64,000 nt of DNA from Fibrobacter sp. (GCA_024398955.1 JAKSIG010000001.1:89665-153664); one strand, 5' to 3'. Numbered from the stretch's first letter, positions 50,450 to 58,971 are shown. The notes: a model not told the origin generated them from the sequence alone. Numbers and translations are program-made.

Positions 50450-51064
50450 ATGTCTATTATCGTGGTTGACTATAACGCAGGTAACTTGACTTCCGTGATG
50501 AACGCTCTGGAACATATTGGCGCAGATGCTGTTTCCAGTCGTGATCCCGAGGTGATTGCTAAGGCAGATCGCCTGATTTTCCCGGGCGTAGGCGCTGCCG
50601 CTTCTGCCATGGAAACCTTGACGACTACAGGTATCGGCGAAGCCATCAAGACGGTGGTGAAGGCCGGCAATCCTGTGCTTGGCATTTGCATTGGCTGCCA
50701 GATTATTCTTGAGGAATCCGAGGAAGATGGTGGCGTCAAGACTTTGGGCCTCATTCCCGGCAAGGCTGTTCGCTTCAAGGACGAACCGGGCCTGAAGATC
50801 CCCCACATGGGCTGGAACCAGGTGAACTTCACCCGCGAGCATCCCATTATGAAGGGCATCAAGAGTGGTAGCGATTTCTACTATGTTCATTCCTACCATC
50901 CGGTGGTGCCTGCAGAATACAGCTTCGCAGAAACTACCTACGGCACCCAGACGTTCCAGGGCCTGATCGGCAAGGACAATCTCATTGCGTCTCAGTTCCA
51001 TCAGGAAAAGAGCGGCGATGTAGGCCTTGCCATGCTAAAGAACTTCTGCGATTGGAAGGTGTAG
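50450..51064 (+). CDS. hisH: Imidazole glycerol phosphate synthase, glutaminase subunit HisH
   Basis: 204-residue class I glutamine amidotransferase that supplies ammonia to HisF in histidine synthesis. It shows VVDYNAGNLTSVMNAL, FPGVGAAASAME, the nucleophile motif GICIGCQII (Cys in ICIGCQ), PHMGWNQV and the His/Glu end ASQFHQEKSGD. The usual G-M-Q after the nucleophile is G-C-Q. The gene is alone: hisF, hisA and other his genes are not in the window. GAGG precedes ATG 50450. A leader with competing hairpins lies just upstream; a strong terminator follows at 51099-51126. Confidence 0.93.
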   Translation: MSIIVVDYNAGNLTSVMNALEHIGADAVSSRDPEVIAKADRLIFPGVGAAASAMETLTTTGIGEAIKTVVKAGNPVLGICIGCQIILEESEEDGGVKTLGLIPGKAVRFKDEPGLKIPHMGWNQVNFTREHPIMKGIKSGSDFYYVHSYHPVVPAEYSFAETTYGTQTFQGLIGKDNLIASQFHQEKSGDVGLAMLKNFCDWKV

Positions 51065-51098
51065 CCTTTAATTCATGCTGAATTTTCAAGAAAACTGT

Positions 51099-51126
51099 AA
51101 AAGACTGCGTGAGCGCAGTCTTTTTT
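51099..51126 (+). terminator. Terminator after hisH
   Basis: AAAAGACTGCG, loop TGAG, CGCAGTCTTTTTTT: perfect 9-bp stem. Confidence 0.9.
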
Positions 51127-51155
51127 AATTATTGCGGTTTTGGGTGAGTGTAAAT

Positions 51156-51200
51156 TTGTATCATCAAAAACTTGACTAATGATACAAAAGGTTGTATATT
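51156..51200 (+). promoter_or_regulatory. Promoter with overlapping inverted repeat, cassette 2
   Basis: -35 TTGACT (51172-51177), 17-bp spacer, -10 TATATT (51195-51200). TTGTATCAT at 51156-51164 and ATGATACAA at 51179-51187 are perfect complements; the first arm lies upstream of the -35 and the second in the spacer, with a third TTGTAT half site at 51192-51197. This is the layout of a repressor operator. ATG lies seven bases after the -10. Confidence 0.7.
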
Positions 51201-51207
51201 TGTTTTC

Positions 51208-52032
51208 ATGAAGCCGATAACGGAGTACCAGGACTATCGCTGCTATATGCAGGATTTTTACGATGAACGCAAGAGCGCGTCGTCGTTTACCTGGCGTGAA
51301 TACGCCCGCTTGGCAGGATTTACATCGCCCACCTACTTGAAGTTGGTGTGCGAGGGCAGGAGCAACTTGAGTGATTTGGGGGTTGAGAGGGTTGCTTCTG
51401 CCTTAAGTTTGGGTGGTTTTGAGCTGGTCTATTTCCGCTACCTGGTTTGTTTTAATCAGGCGAAGGATGACGAGACCCGTAAAAAGGCTTATGCCAGCAT
51501 GCAGGACATCGCCAAGGCGAACAAGATTCGCGTTGTAGACAGCGATGCCTTTACCTACTTTGAATCCTGGAAGAATCCGGTGCTCCGCGAACTGGTGACG
51601 ATGATGCCCGGGGCGGATCCCGAAGCCATTGCCAAGATGTGCTGGCAGCCGGTGACTGCTGAAGAAGTACGACAGTCCCTGGATTTTATGGTGAGTGTAG
51701 GTCTTCTGAAAAAGAAGTCGAAGAATGTCTATGAACAGTCGGACAAGGCCCTGATGGGAAATTCCGAAGTGATTCCCGTGACGATTCGTTCCATGCATCG
51801 TGACATGGCTGGCTTTGCGCAGAAGGCTATTGACGAGTTTGATGTAAATGACCGTAATTTTACTGGGGTGACCATGGGGGTGGACCGCAGTGCCTACGAT
51901 CAAATTGTTCGTGAACTGGAATCCTGCCGCAGAAAGATTGTGGCCATTGCAAATTCAAGCCAAAAGCCGGATCGGGTTTATCGTGTGAACTTGCAGCTGT
52001 TTCCGTTGACGAAAGGGAAGGAGGAAAAATGA
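51208..52032 (+). CDS. TIGR02147 family protein, putative HTH regulator (cassette 2)
   Basis: 274 residues, aligned along its length with the cassette 1 regulator: YQDYRCYMQDFYDERK, HTH-like FTWREYARLAGFTSPTYLKL, YFRYLVCFNQAKDDETRKKA, SLDFMVSVGLLKKKSKNVYEQS and VNLQLFPLTKG at the end. The conserved N-terminal helices fit an XRE-like DNA-binding fold, the middle a winged helix. Start ATG 51208 follows a promoter whose -10 ends seven bases upstream, so the mRNA is likely leaderless; an earlier in-frame start at 51172 would lie inside the promoter. Its last 4 bases overlap the lipoprotein start (ATGA). It probably controls its own operon through the inverted repeat upstream. Confidence 0.8.
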   Translation: MKPITEYQDYRCYMQDFYDERKSASSFTWREYARLAGFTSPTYLKLVCEGRSNLSDLGVERVASALSLGGFELVYFRYLVCFNQAKDDETRKKAYASMQDIAKANKIRVVDSDAFTYFESWKNPVLRELVTMMPGADPEAIAKMCWQPVTAEEVRQSLDFMVSVGLLKKKSKNVYEQSDKALMGNSEVIPVTIRSMHRDMAGFAQKAIDEFDVNDRNFTGVTMGVDRSAYDQIVRELESCRRKIVAIANSSQKPDRVYRVNLQLFPLTKGKEEK

Positions 52033-54260
52033 AGAACGTCTTAAAATGGCTGGGCTTACTGCCCATGTTGCTTGTTGCGGCTTGCTCCGATGACAAGAGT
52101 ACTGCGGGAACTACAGAGGAAGGGAACGCCATTGCTGAAAATTTATCATCCAGCGTTCAGGAATCTTCCTCATCAATCGTTTCTGGATCCTCCTCTTCGA
52201 CTACCTCGACACCCATGGTGCTTTGGAATGGTGCCGAAGGCATCTTCCAGATAAATACAGGTGTTGACAATGGTTCGGAAAAATCCGGCTATTGGTTCGC
52301 TTACTCTGATAATGCTGACGGCGGGGCTTCCAATGTGGTATGGCCCGTTACTTTGGGTAATGAATACTCGGAAGATATGCTGGATCCGGTAATCGATTAC
52401 TGTGGAGGTATTTGCGGTACGGTTCGTTTGGACAATGGAAACGCGGGTGGCGATGCCTTTGCTGGATTTGGATTCAATGTTGCTGGCGAAGATGATTATG
52501 GAGTTCCTGTTGCTGGGGATGTTACGGAATGGGACGGTATCTGCATTTCCTATACATCTGACTTTGATATCGAAGTTGAATTGAGCCTAGGCGATTCTTT
52601 GGACGCTGCGTTGAATTATGATGTGCCTTATGTTCGCTTCCCGAAATCGACTACGGATTATGTTTATTCCCGTTGTGCTACCTGGTCTGATTTTGTACAG
52701 AAAAATTCTAGTAGTATCTCTGGTGAGGAGGCTGCAACCCAATTGGTTTCCGTCCGTTTCAAGTTTGTGGGCGAAACGGGATCTGAGGGATTTGTTAATA
52801 TCAGAATATTCGGTAGCTACTATGATTTAGAAGAAGAGGACTATCCTATTAATTCGATGTATAGTTCTTCATCCGTTGAAAGTCTTGTATGGCAGTCGTC
52901 TTCTTCTGTCGAATATACGATAGCGGACTTGGATACCGTTCTAAATGTCTATAATGGAGCTACAGGAATGTCCAAGATTGCATGGTATGAGGTGGACGAT
53001 CCTGAGGGATTTGAATATGGCCATATGGCGTGGCCATGGGACTCCGTGTATTATTCCGATGGAGCCTGGCAGAAAGAGGTGACGAAAGCGTGTGGTGGAA
53101 TGTGCGGTCTTTCGCTGTATGATATATACCTTAATTATGAATCACAGGAAGATTGCTATTCTGGAATAGGCTTTGAAGTTTCTGATGAAATGAGGGAAAG
53201 CGGCGGTGTTTGCGTTGCACTTGGGTATTCGGGATTTGTGCATATCGTATTACGCTTGGAAGATAGTTCTGTAAGCGACGGAATAAAAAAAGCCCCGTCA
53301 ATTTACGCGTACCCCAAATTTGATAAGCCTTCGGTTCATTGTTTTAAATGGGACGATTTCTATGGTCATAATTATGGTTGGCCTTCCGCAACGCCTGTTG
53401 AACATACAGGAAGGGTAAAATCCGTTGAAATTTTGGCGGATCTTAGTCTACAAGTCAATAGCTATTTCAACGTCTATGGAATTGGCACATACAAGGATAT
53501 CACTGGCGGTGAAATTCTTGATGTTGATTGGAAGCATACGGATGAAATCATTGAGCCGTTATATTATACGGAATACAAGGCACAGGATATTTGCGGAAGC
53601 CTGTTTTGCCCGTTTCTACAGGCTGTTATTGCTCCCATGATCCACGAGTATTACCCTCGTATTGCGGGTGTACCTGGTCATGATTTTGATGATTACGGTC
53701 ATTGGTTTATTTTTGCGGATACTGCAAAATCCGCAAAAATTGATATTCTTTCTACGGATGATTTGAGAACGGAATATCTTTACGATGGATATACGCAAAT
53801 TGTGGATCTAAGCGCTGTTGCGAAGTGTCATGGTTTCTGCGGATCCTACCAGATTGGTGACGTGGGCTCTGAAGTTGGTTTTGGTTTCCATGTTGGAATG
53901 GTGGACCAGCATGGTAGTGACTCCGAGGAATACGAATACTCCTATACGCCTACAGTAGTTGATGCGACAGCCCTTATTGACGGATTGTGCTTAGTGTACA
54001 TGTCTGATACGGATATTGCTTTGCAACTCAATCCGAGCTCTGCTGAAGTGATTTTGCCTGCGGCACCTAATGGAAACTTGATGGACGTGAAATGGTCCGA
54101 CTTCGAGAATGGCGAAGAATTGGCAAAGAAAATGATAGCCTTTAAGTTCATGTTTAGAGGAGAAAAGGGCGATACGGGTTATTTCAACATATCGTCCTTG
54201 GGCAATGTGGGAACTTGCGTGGGAATTCCCGATTATAGCGAAAAGCCTAGGGCAAAGTAA
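52029..54260 (+). CDS. Lipoprotein of cassette 2 with three tandem CGxCG domains
   Basis: 743 residues. Lipobox LVAAC (Cys19); mature start CSDDKSTAGTTEEGNAIAE, close to cassette 1. A poly-Ser linker follows (about 39-60). Three related domains of about 190 residues come next (62-265, 300-488, 553-727). Each has CGGICG, CGGMCG or CHGFCG (125, 355, 600), then G-F-G/E-F/V, a G-[IVL]-C strand (GICISYTSD, GVCVALGYS, GLCLVYMSD), a W-[SD]-D-F motif and an end strand with F-K-F or V-E-I. A second Ser-rich linker lies at 279-294. The S-D-D after Cys suggests export to the cell surface. The domains look like beta-sandwich binding modules; I do not know a family name. Confidence 0.75.
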   Translation: MKNVLKWLGLLPMLLVAACSDDKSTAGTTEEGNAIAENLSSSVQESSSSIVSGSSSSTTSTPMVLWNGAEGIFQINTGVDNGSEKSGYWFAYSDNADGGASNVVWPVTLGNEYSEDMLDPVIDYCGGICGTVRLDNGNAGGDAFAGFGFNVAGEDDYGVPVAGDVTEWDGICISYTSDFDIEVELSLGDSLDAALNYDVPYVRFPKSTTDYVYSRCATWSDFVQKNSSSISGEEAATQLVSVRFKFVGETGSEGFVNIRIFGSYYDLEEEDYPINSMYSSSSVESLVWQSSSSVEYTIADLDTVLNVYNGATGMSKIAWYEVDDPEGFEYGHMAWPWDSVYYSDGAWQKEVTKACGGMCGLSLYDIYLNYESQEDCYSGIGFEVSDEMRESGGVCVALGYSGFVHIVLRLEDSSVSDGIKKAPSIYAYPKFDKPSVHCFKWDDFYGHNYGWPSATPVEHTGRVKSVEILADLSLQVNSYFNVYGIGTYKDITGGEILDVDWKHTDEIIEPLYYTEYKAQDICGSLFCPFLQAVIAPMIHEYYPRIAGVPGHDFDDYGHWFIFADTAKSAKIDILSTDDLRTEYLYDGYTQIVDLSAVAKCHGFCGSYQIGDVGSEVGFGFHVGMVDQHGSDSEEYEYSYTPTVVDATALIDGLCLVYMSDTDIALQLNPSSAEVILPAAPNGNLMDVKWSDFENGEELAKKMIAFKFMFRGEKGDTGYFNISSLGNVGTCVGIPDYSEKPRAK

Positions 54261-54277
54261 GTTTATGGGTTAGGGAC

Positions 54278-54315
54278 AAAGAGGCCTCCGTCGATTTGAC
54301 GGGGGCTTCTTTGTT
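54278..54315. terminator. Bidirectional terminator after cassette 2
   Basis: AAAGAGGCCTCCGTC, loop GATTT, GACGGGGGCTTCTTTG. It lies between convergent genes; a G-T pair and a mismatch weaken it little. Confidence 0.85.
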
Positions 54316-54353
54316 TAATTGAAATCTTGACGATTGCAAAATGTGGAGTCTTT

Positions 54354-55079
54354 TTAGGGCAGTTCGCCGCCGATGAGTTCCATCTGCTTTTTATAGATGT
54401 CCTTACATGCGTTTTCGCCGAGGTCGAGAAGCGTATTGAGCATGTTGCGGTCGAAGCTTGCATGTTCGCCGGTGCCCTGGACTTCGATGAAATTCTTGGC
54501 GTCCTGCATGACCACGTTCATATCTACGTCGGCTGCGGAGTCTTCCACATAGCAGAGGTCGCAAAGCGGTTTACCGTCAACGACGCCCACGGAGATTGCG
54601 GTAATGGCGTGCTGGAGGATTTGTTCGGTGAGACCGAGGCGAGCCTTGATCTTCTTGAGGGCGATGGCCAGGGCGACAAATCCGCCGATGATGCTTGCGG
54701 TACGGGTGCCGCCGTCAGCTTCGATGACGTCGCAATCGATGACGATTGCGTTCTCGCCCAGAGCGGCGAGATTGGCGGCACCGCGGAGGGAACGACCAAC
54801 GAGACGCTGGATTTCCTGGGTGCGGCCGCTGGCGCCTTTGCGTTCTCGTTCGACGCGCTTGCCAGTACTCTGGGGAAGGAGGCTGTATTCTGCGGTAATC
54901 CAGCCGGTACCGCGGCCTGCCAGCCAGTCCGGAACTTTTGGGAGGAGTGTGGCGTTGCAGATGACGCGGGTGCGGCCCATTTCGATGAGGACGGAACCGT
55001 CGGCGCTACTGATAAAGCCGGTGGTCATTTTTAAGTTTCTGTATTCGTTAAAAGCTCTGTCTGTACGTTCGTAAGCCAT
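54354..55079 (-). CDS. rph: Ribonuclease PH
   Basis: 241 residues. RNase PH trims tRNA 3' ends by phosphorolysis. Family parts: MAYERTDRAFNEYRNLKM, GSVLIEMGRTRVICNAT, GWITAEYSLLPQSTGKR (start of the phosphate-binding region), GRSLRGAANLAALGENAI and IDCDVIEADGGTRTASI, then VGVVDGKPLCDLCYVED. All active-site regions are present and the length is normal. It lies downstream of pheA on the same strand, separated by the 55095-55191 repeat element, so read-through is uncertain. Confidence 0.95.
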   Translation of the reverse strand: MAYERTDRAFNEYRNLKMTTGFISSADGSVLIEMGRTRVICNATLLPKVPDWLAGRGTGWITAEYSLLPQSTGKRVERERKGASGRTQEIQRLVGRSLRGAANLAALGENAIVIDCDVIEADGGTRTASIIGGFVALAIALKKIKARLGLTEQILQHAITAISVGVVDGKPLCDLCYVEDSAADVDMNVVMQDAKNFIEVQGTGEHASFDRNMLNTLLDLGENACKDIYKKQMELIGGELP

Positions 55080-55094
55080 AGAAAAATCCTTTTC

Positions 55095-55191
55095 AATTAT
55101 GATTTATGAATTATAAATTATGAGATCAAGTTTGGCGCCTACGGCGCGATTATTAACCTCGTACCTCGTAATTTGTAATTCGTAATTAGTA
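55095..55191. repeat. Inverted pair of heptamer arrays around a GC core (element A)
   Basis: Left: AATTATG, ATTTATG, AATTATA, AATTATG (55095-55122). Right: CCTCGTA x2, ATTTGTA, ATTCGTA, ATTAGTA (55157-55191). The arms are near-complements, and the mismatches become G-U pairs in RNA. The core TTGGCGCCTACGGCGCGATT resembles that of element B. The right end includes the pheA stop codon. Confidence 0.75.
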
Positions 55192-56037
55192 CTTAAGCGT
55201 TTCGACCACGCCCTTCTTGAAGGTGCCGAGAATGTAGATGAAACTGGTGTAGTTCTTTAGTTCCGCAAGGGCTGCCTGTGCGTTTTCGTCTTTTGCGTTA
55301 GCTTCGAAGGATACATGGAAAATGTATTCCCAGGGCTTGTCCGGATGGGGGCGACTTTCGCAGCGCGTCAGGTTCAGACCGCGTTTGGCGAAACATCCCA
55401 AGGCGTTGTACAGGGCGCCCACTTCCTTTGAGGCTGCCAGCTCGAACAGAATGGTGGTCTTGGCGTTTTCGCTTTCGGTAAAGTCTGCAGGTGTTTTCTG
55501 GATGCCGTAGAAGCGTGTGAAGTTGGTTCCGCGGAGATTTTCGAGACCTGCCTTCAGAATGTCCAGGTTGTAAATCTTGGCGGCGTATGCGCTGGCGATG
55601 GCGCCTTCATCGCGGGCGCCTCGGGCGGCCAGTTCCTCGGCGGAGCCTGCTGTATCGAATGCGGGAACGGCCTTGATCTGCGGATTCTCGGCAAAGAACT
55701 TGGAACATTGTGCAAGTGCCTGCGGGTGGCTGTACACACGCTTCAGGTCTTCCTGCTTGACGCCGGGCATGACGCAAAGGGTGTGCTCAATGCGGAGCAT
55801 GACTTCGCCCACAATGCGGTGACGCCACTTGTACAGCAAATCGTAGTTTGCTTCGATGGAACCTGCAGTGGAGTTCTCGATAGGAATTGCACCGCCGTCG
55901 GCTTCTCCAGTTTCAATGGCCTGGTAGATTTCTTCAAAAGTATCCTTGGGCAGAGTTTCAATGTCTTCGCCAAAAAGATAGTGTGCGGCGCAATCGCTGT
56001 ATGCGCCCTTACGGCCTTGGAATGCAATTTTCTTCAT
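55186..56037 (-). CDS. pheA: Prephenate dehydratase with ACT domain
   Basis: 283 residues. Residues 1-175 are the dehydratase domain (IAFQGRKGAYSDCAAHYLFG, GGAIPIENSTAGSI, VYSHPQALAQCSKF); the ACT domain covers about 190-275 (TTILFELAASKEVGALYNAL and LTRCESRPHPDKPWEY, the E-S-R-P allosteric motif). It makes phenylpyruvate for Phe synthesis and is probably inhibited by Phe. The catalytic T-x-F motif is conserved (NFTRFYGI). There is no chorismate mutase part. The stop codon lies inside the right arm of repeat element A. Confidence 0.92.
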   Translation of the reverse strand: MKKIAFQGRKGAYSDCAAHYLFGEDIETLPKDTFEEIYQAIETGEADGGAIPIENSTAGSIEANYDLLYKWRHRIVGEVMLRIEHTLCVMPGVKQEDLKRVYSHPQALAQCSKFFAENPQIKAVPAFDTAGSAEELAARGARDEGAIASAYAAKIYNLDILKAGLENLRGTNFTRFYGIQKTPADFTESENAKTTILFELAASKEVGALYNALGCFAKRGLNLTRCESRPHPDKPWEYIFHVSFEANAKDENAQAALAELKNYTSFIYILGTFKKGVVETLKY

Positions 56038-56077
56038 ACTTTAAAATTAAAAAAATAGCGGGGTTAAAGTGCAGTCT

Positions 56078-56803
56078 TTATCTAAAACGACGGGCGCCCT
56101 TGTATTTGGGACTCCAGTACTTGTCGTTCATGGGGCTAATCATTACTCCCTTGCTGGTGCTGGCGTGGGTAAACCTATCGCCGTTTAGATAAATGCCGAT
56201 GTGGCTGATACCCCAGAAATCTCCGAAGAATACCAGGTCTCCTTCCTTGAGACTGCCTCGGCTTACGCTGCTTCCTCGGTCGTCTTTGTAGATGGTCGCT
56301 GCGTTATGGGGGAGTGAAATGCCATAGACGTCTTTGTAAATGACCATGACATAGCCAGAACAGTCGATGCCCGATTTGCTGGTGCCGCCCAGTTTGTAGC
56401 GGGTGCCAAGCCAGGGGTTGATGGCGGATTCCAGGGATGTTGACTTTTTGGGGGCGGAACGGGCGACTTCCTTCTGGTTGATTGCTGCGCGGGCCTTGGC
56501 GGGAGAATTTTGCCGGACTGCCTTGGCTGTGTCTTTTTTTGCGGTTGTGGCGATGTTTGTACGTGCCTGCTGAGGTTCGCTGGACTGAACGGCCTGGGCA
56601 GTTTGTTCTGGAGAGTTTTGCTCCGATGGAACCGGCTTGTAGTCTCCAATTTTACGGTCGTAACCTGTTCTAACAGGGAATGTGCAGGATATAAATAAAA
56701 CACTATAGATGGCCAGCAGTAGAAAAAACGTGAGTTTTTTAGAAAACCCACAGAAAGTTCGCAAAGAATCTGCGGACTCTGATTTCTTCTTAAAATTGGT
56801 CAT
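56078..56803 (-). CDS. NlpC/P60 family lipoprotein peptidase
   Basis: 241 residues. An N-terminal cytosolic stretch of about 24 residues precedes a hydrophobic signal with lipobox LFISC (Cys40). A Gln/Ala/Pro/Lys-rich linker (about 50-125) leads to the NlpC/P60 domain: GTRYKLGGTSKSGIDCSGYV with the nucleophile Cys, GDLVFFGD, then ISHIGIYLNGD with catalytic His. Such enzymes cut peptide stems in peptidoglycan. Full catalytic set; the long linker may cross the periplasm. Gap to pheA is 40 bp on the same strand, so co-transcription is likely. Confidence 0.88.
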   Translation of the reverse strand: MTNFKKKSESADSLRTFCGFSKKLTFFLLLAIYSVLFISCTFPVRTGYDRKIGDYKPVPSEQNSPEQTAQAVQSSEPQQARTNIATTAKKDTAKAVRQNSPAKARAAINQKEVARSAPKKSTSLESAINPWLGTRYKLGGTSKSGIDCSGYVMVIYKDVYGISLPHNAATIYKDDRGSSVSRGSLKEGDLVFFGDFWGISHIGIYLNGDRFTHASTSKGVMISPMNDKYWSPKYKGARRFR

Positions 56804-56858
56804 TGCTTGAAATGTAAATAATTTAGTGCTGGTGGAGAAAAAAATTATGATGTTGTAG

Positions 56859-57521
56859 CTAGAATGGCGACGTTCCTAGATCTGCGTCCCCTTCCTTGAT
56901 TTTGGCGAGGATGGGGAGCCCGGTAAGTTCCTTCATCATAAAAATGTTGTCATCTTCCATTTGCAGATTTTCGCTGATGCCGTACCTGTTTACGATGATT
57001 CCTCGAATTTCAAGGCCACGTGCGCGGGCGTATTCTACAGTAAGAACGCAAGCGTTAATGCTTCCCAGCGCTGCCGTAGTTACAATCAGAAGTGGAAGCT
57101 TCAACTCAGTCATGATGTCGGCGAGGAATAATTTTTTGTCGTCATAACGGATGGGGCAGATGATGCCACCGGAACCTTCAACGAAAACGAATTCATGCCT
57201 CTGGGTGGCCGCGGTAAAATCTGCCTTGACCTGTGCGAGTTCTACAGGGTTGCCTTCCTTGCGAGAGGCCAGGTGCGGAGAAACTGCTTCCTTGTAAACG
57301 TAGCTGACTAATTCTTCCTGGGAGTCGGGGAGCTTGGCTACGTGTTTTACGTAGTCGGCGTCACCGGCAATCCACTTGCCGTCGCGAAGTTCTGCGCCAC
57401 TGAGGGCGGCCTTGTAATAACCCGCATCAATACCCGAGTCTCGCCATTTTTTTACGAGAAGTGCGGTTACGAAAGTTTTTCCTACGTCGGTTCCTGTTGC
57501 TGTAACGAAATAGCCTTTCAT
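56859..57521 (-). CDS. bioD: Dethiobiotin synthetase
   Basis: 220 residues. ATP-dependent ring closure of DAPA to dethiobiotin. Motifs: FVTATGTDVGKTFVTALLVKK (P-loop GTDVGKT), YKAALSG, HLASRKEG and FVEGSGGIICPI (Mg-binding Glu), then TTAALGSINACVLTVEYAR. The start lies four bases from repeat element B, which separates it from bioF. Both are on the minus strand and may form an operon if the element does not stop transcription. bioA is not in the window. Confidence 0.93.
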   Translation of the reverse strand: MKGYFVTATGTDVGKTFVTALLVKKWRDSGIDAGYYKAALSGAELRDGKWIAGDADYVKHVAKLPDSQEELVSYVYKEAVSPHLASRKEGNPVELAQVKADFTAATQRHEFVFVEGSGGIICPIRYDDKKLFLADIMTELKLPLLIVTTAALGSINACVLTVEYARARGLEIRGIIVNRYGISENLQMEDDNIFMMKELTGLPILAKIKEGDADLGTSPF

Positions 57522-57525
57522 GATA

Positions 57526-57640
57526 GTTATGAATTATGATTTATGAATTACGAGAAAATGCAAGGTGGCGCAGTCGCGATTGTAAGTCTTGAACTTTGTA
57601 ATTCATAATGGTAAAAAAATGGTTAGTGGTTGGTGGTTAG
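57526..57640. repeat. Heptamer element B, overlapping the end of bioF
   Basis: Left: GTTATGA, ATTATGA, TTTATGA, ATTACGA (57526-57553). Core with TGGCGCAGTCGCGATT. Right: TTTGTAA, TTCATAA (57595-57608). Then a second word family, TGGTTAG, TGGTTGG, TGGTTAG (57620-57640), which encodes the last residues of BioF (LTTNH) and holds its stop. Confidence 0.75.
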
Positions 57641-58885
57641 GACTTCCGCAATGCAGGTTGCTGCATGCAACAATTCTTCCTGTGTGTGCGTTGCCATGAT
57701 ACTTGCGCGAAGTCTTGCCTGCCCCTTGGCTACGGTGGGGTAGCGAATAGCGGGAATCAGAATACCTCTTTCCTGAAGATTTGCTGAGGCGGTAAGGGCT
57801 GCGGCTTCGTCTCCAATGACGATAGGGACAATGGCGGAACTTTGCGTTTCTGCAAGTTGGCTTCCTGCAGGAACCAAGCCAGCCTTCACGAGTGCTTTGC
57901 AGAAAAACTTCACGTTTTCCTGGAGCGATTGCACTCGTTCCGGATGTTGTTCAATGAACTTTAGGTTGTTGTATGCAGCCTGTGCCATGGCGGGGGACAT
58001 TGCTGTAGTAAAAATAAAGCTGCGGGCTTTATTCTTTAAGAATTCGATGAGCTGTCGTGAGCCTACAACGAATCCACCTTCGCAGCCGACGGATTTACTT
58101 AAAGTTCCCAGGGTCACGTCGGCGTGGTCACAGGGAATTCCCATATCGTTAAAATGCTCTGCAAGTCCGCGGCCCGTTTTCCCGAGAACGCCTGTGGAAT
58201 GGGCTTCGTCTATCATCAGGAGGCAGTCGTTGGCGTGGGCGATCTTCTGAAGTTCCGGGAGATTGGCCAGGTCGCCGTCCATACTGAAGACTGCGTCGGT
58301 AACGATCAGGCTGTGCGCGGGTTCGGCATGTTCATCAATGTCGCTGCTTTTTTTTGCCTGTTCCATTTTTGCGTCATTAATGGCCCGCTGCAAATCTGCC
58401 ATGTCATTATGCTTGTATACATAGCACCTGGCCTTTGAAAGCCTAATGCCGTCAATGATACTGGCGTGATTCAGTTCGTCGCTGAAGATGATGTCGTTCT
58501 TGCCGCACAGGGCAGAAATGGTTCCTACGTTTGCCATGTAGCCTGTGCCGAATGTGATGGCTGCTTCAGTTCCTTTGAAATTAGCCAGTTCTTTTTCCAG
58601 TTCTTCGTGAGGGGTCTTGTTGCCAGTGGTAAGGCGGGCTCCGCCGCTTCCTGTGCCCCATTTTAAAACTGCTTCTGCAGCGGCTTGCTTTAACTCGGGT
58701 TCGTTGCACAAATCCAGGTAACTGTTGGAGGCCAGAAGTAAAACTTTTCTGGCGGTGTTCTGCGATTCGTTTGCAATTTCAACGTGGCTTGCCTCGGGGG
58801 TACAAATATGGCGCATGGTGCGGTATGTATGGGCCTCTTGGGCGGAACGCAGAAACTTGTCGGTAAATTCATTCAGAACAGACAT
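57623..58885 (-). CDS. bioF: 8-amino-7-oxononanoate synthase (BioF-type)
   Basis: 420-residue PLP enzyme of the alpha-oxoamine synthase family. Key parts: ASNSYLDLCNEPEL, GTGSGGARLTTGNKTPHEELE, FGTGYMANVGTISAL, DELNHASIIDG, LMIDEAHSTGVLGKTGRG and the PLP lysine in GTLSKSVGCEGGF. It condenses pimeloyl-ACP or -CoA with Ala. 2-amino-3-ketobutyrate CoA ligase is a close relative, but bioD and bioB nearby favour BioF. About 30 residues longer than E. coli BioF, mostly an insertion near 180-200 (KKSSDIDEHAEPA). The C-terminal five codons and stop are made from heptamer repeat. Confidence 0.88.
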   Translation of the reverse strand: MSVLNEFTDKFLRSAQEAHTYRTMRHICTPEASHVEIANESQNTARKVLLLASNSYLDLCNEPELKQAAAEAVLKWGTGSGGARLTTGNKTPHEELEKELANFKGTEAAITFGTGYMANVGTISALCGKNDIIFSDELNHASIIDGIRLSKARCYVYKHNDMADLQRAINDAKMEQAKKSSDIDEHAEPAHSLIVTDAVFSMDGDLANLPELQKIAHANDCLLMIDEAHSTGVLGKTGRGLAEHFNDMGIPCDHADVTLGTLSKSVGCEGGFVVGSRQLIEFLKNKARSFIFTTAMSPAMAQAAYNNLKFIEQHPERVQSLQENVKFFCKALVKAGLVPAGSQLAETQSSAIVPIVIGDEAAALTASANLQERGILIPAIRYPTVAKGQARLRASIMATHTQEELLHAATCIAEVLTTNH

Positions 58886-58971
58886 TTGTAACCTTGGGCA
58901 ATTCGTTGAATAAAAACTTATTCCTACCTTTCTAGAATTTAGAAAACTCTGAGATCGTATTTTTTATCCTA

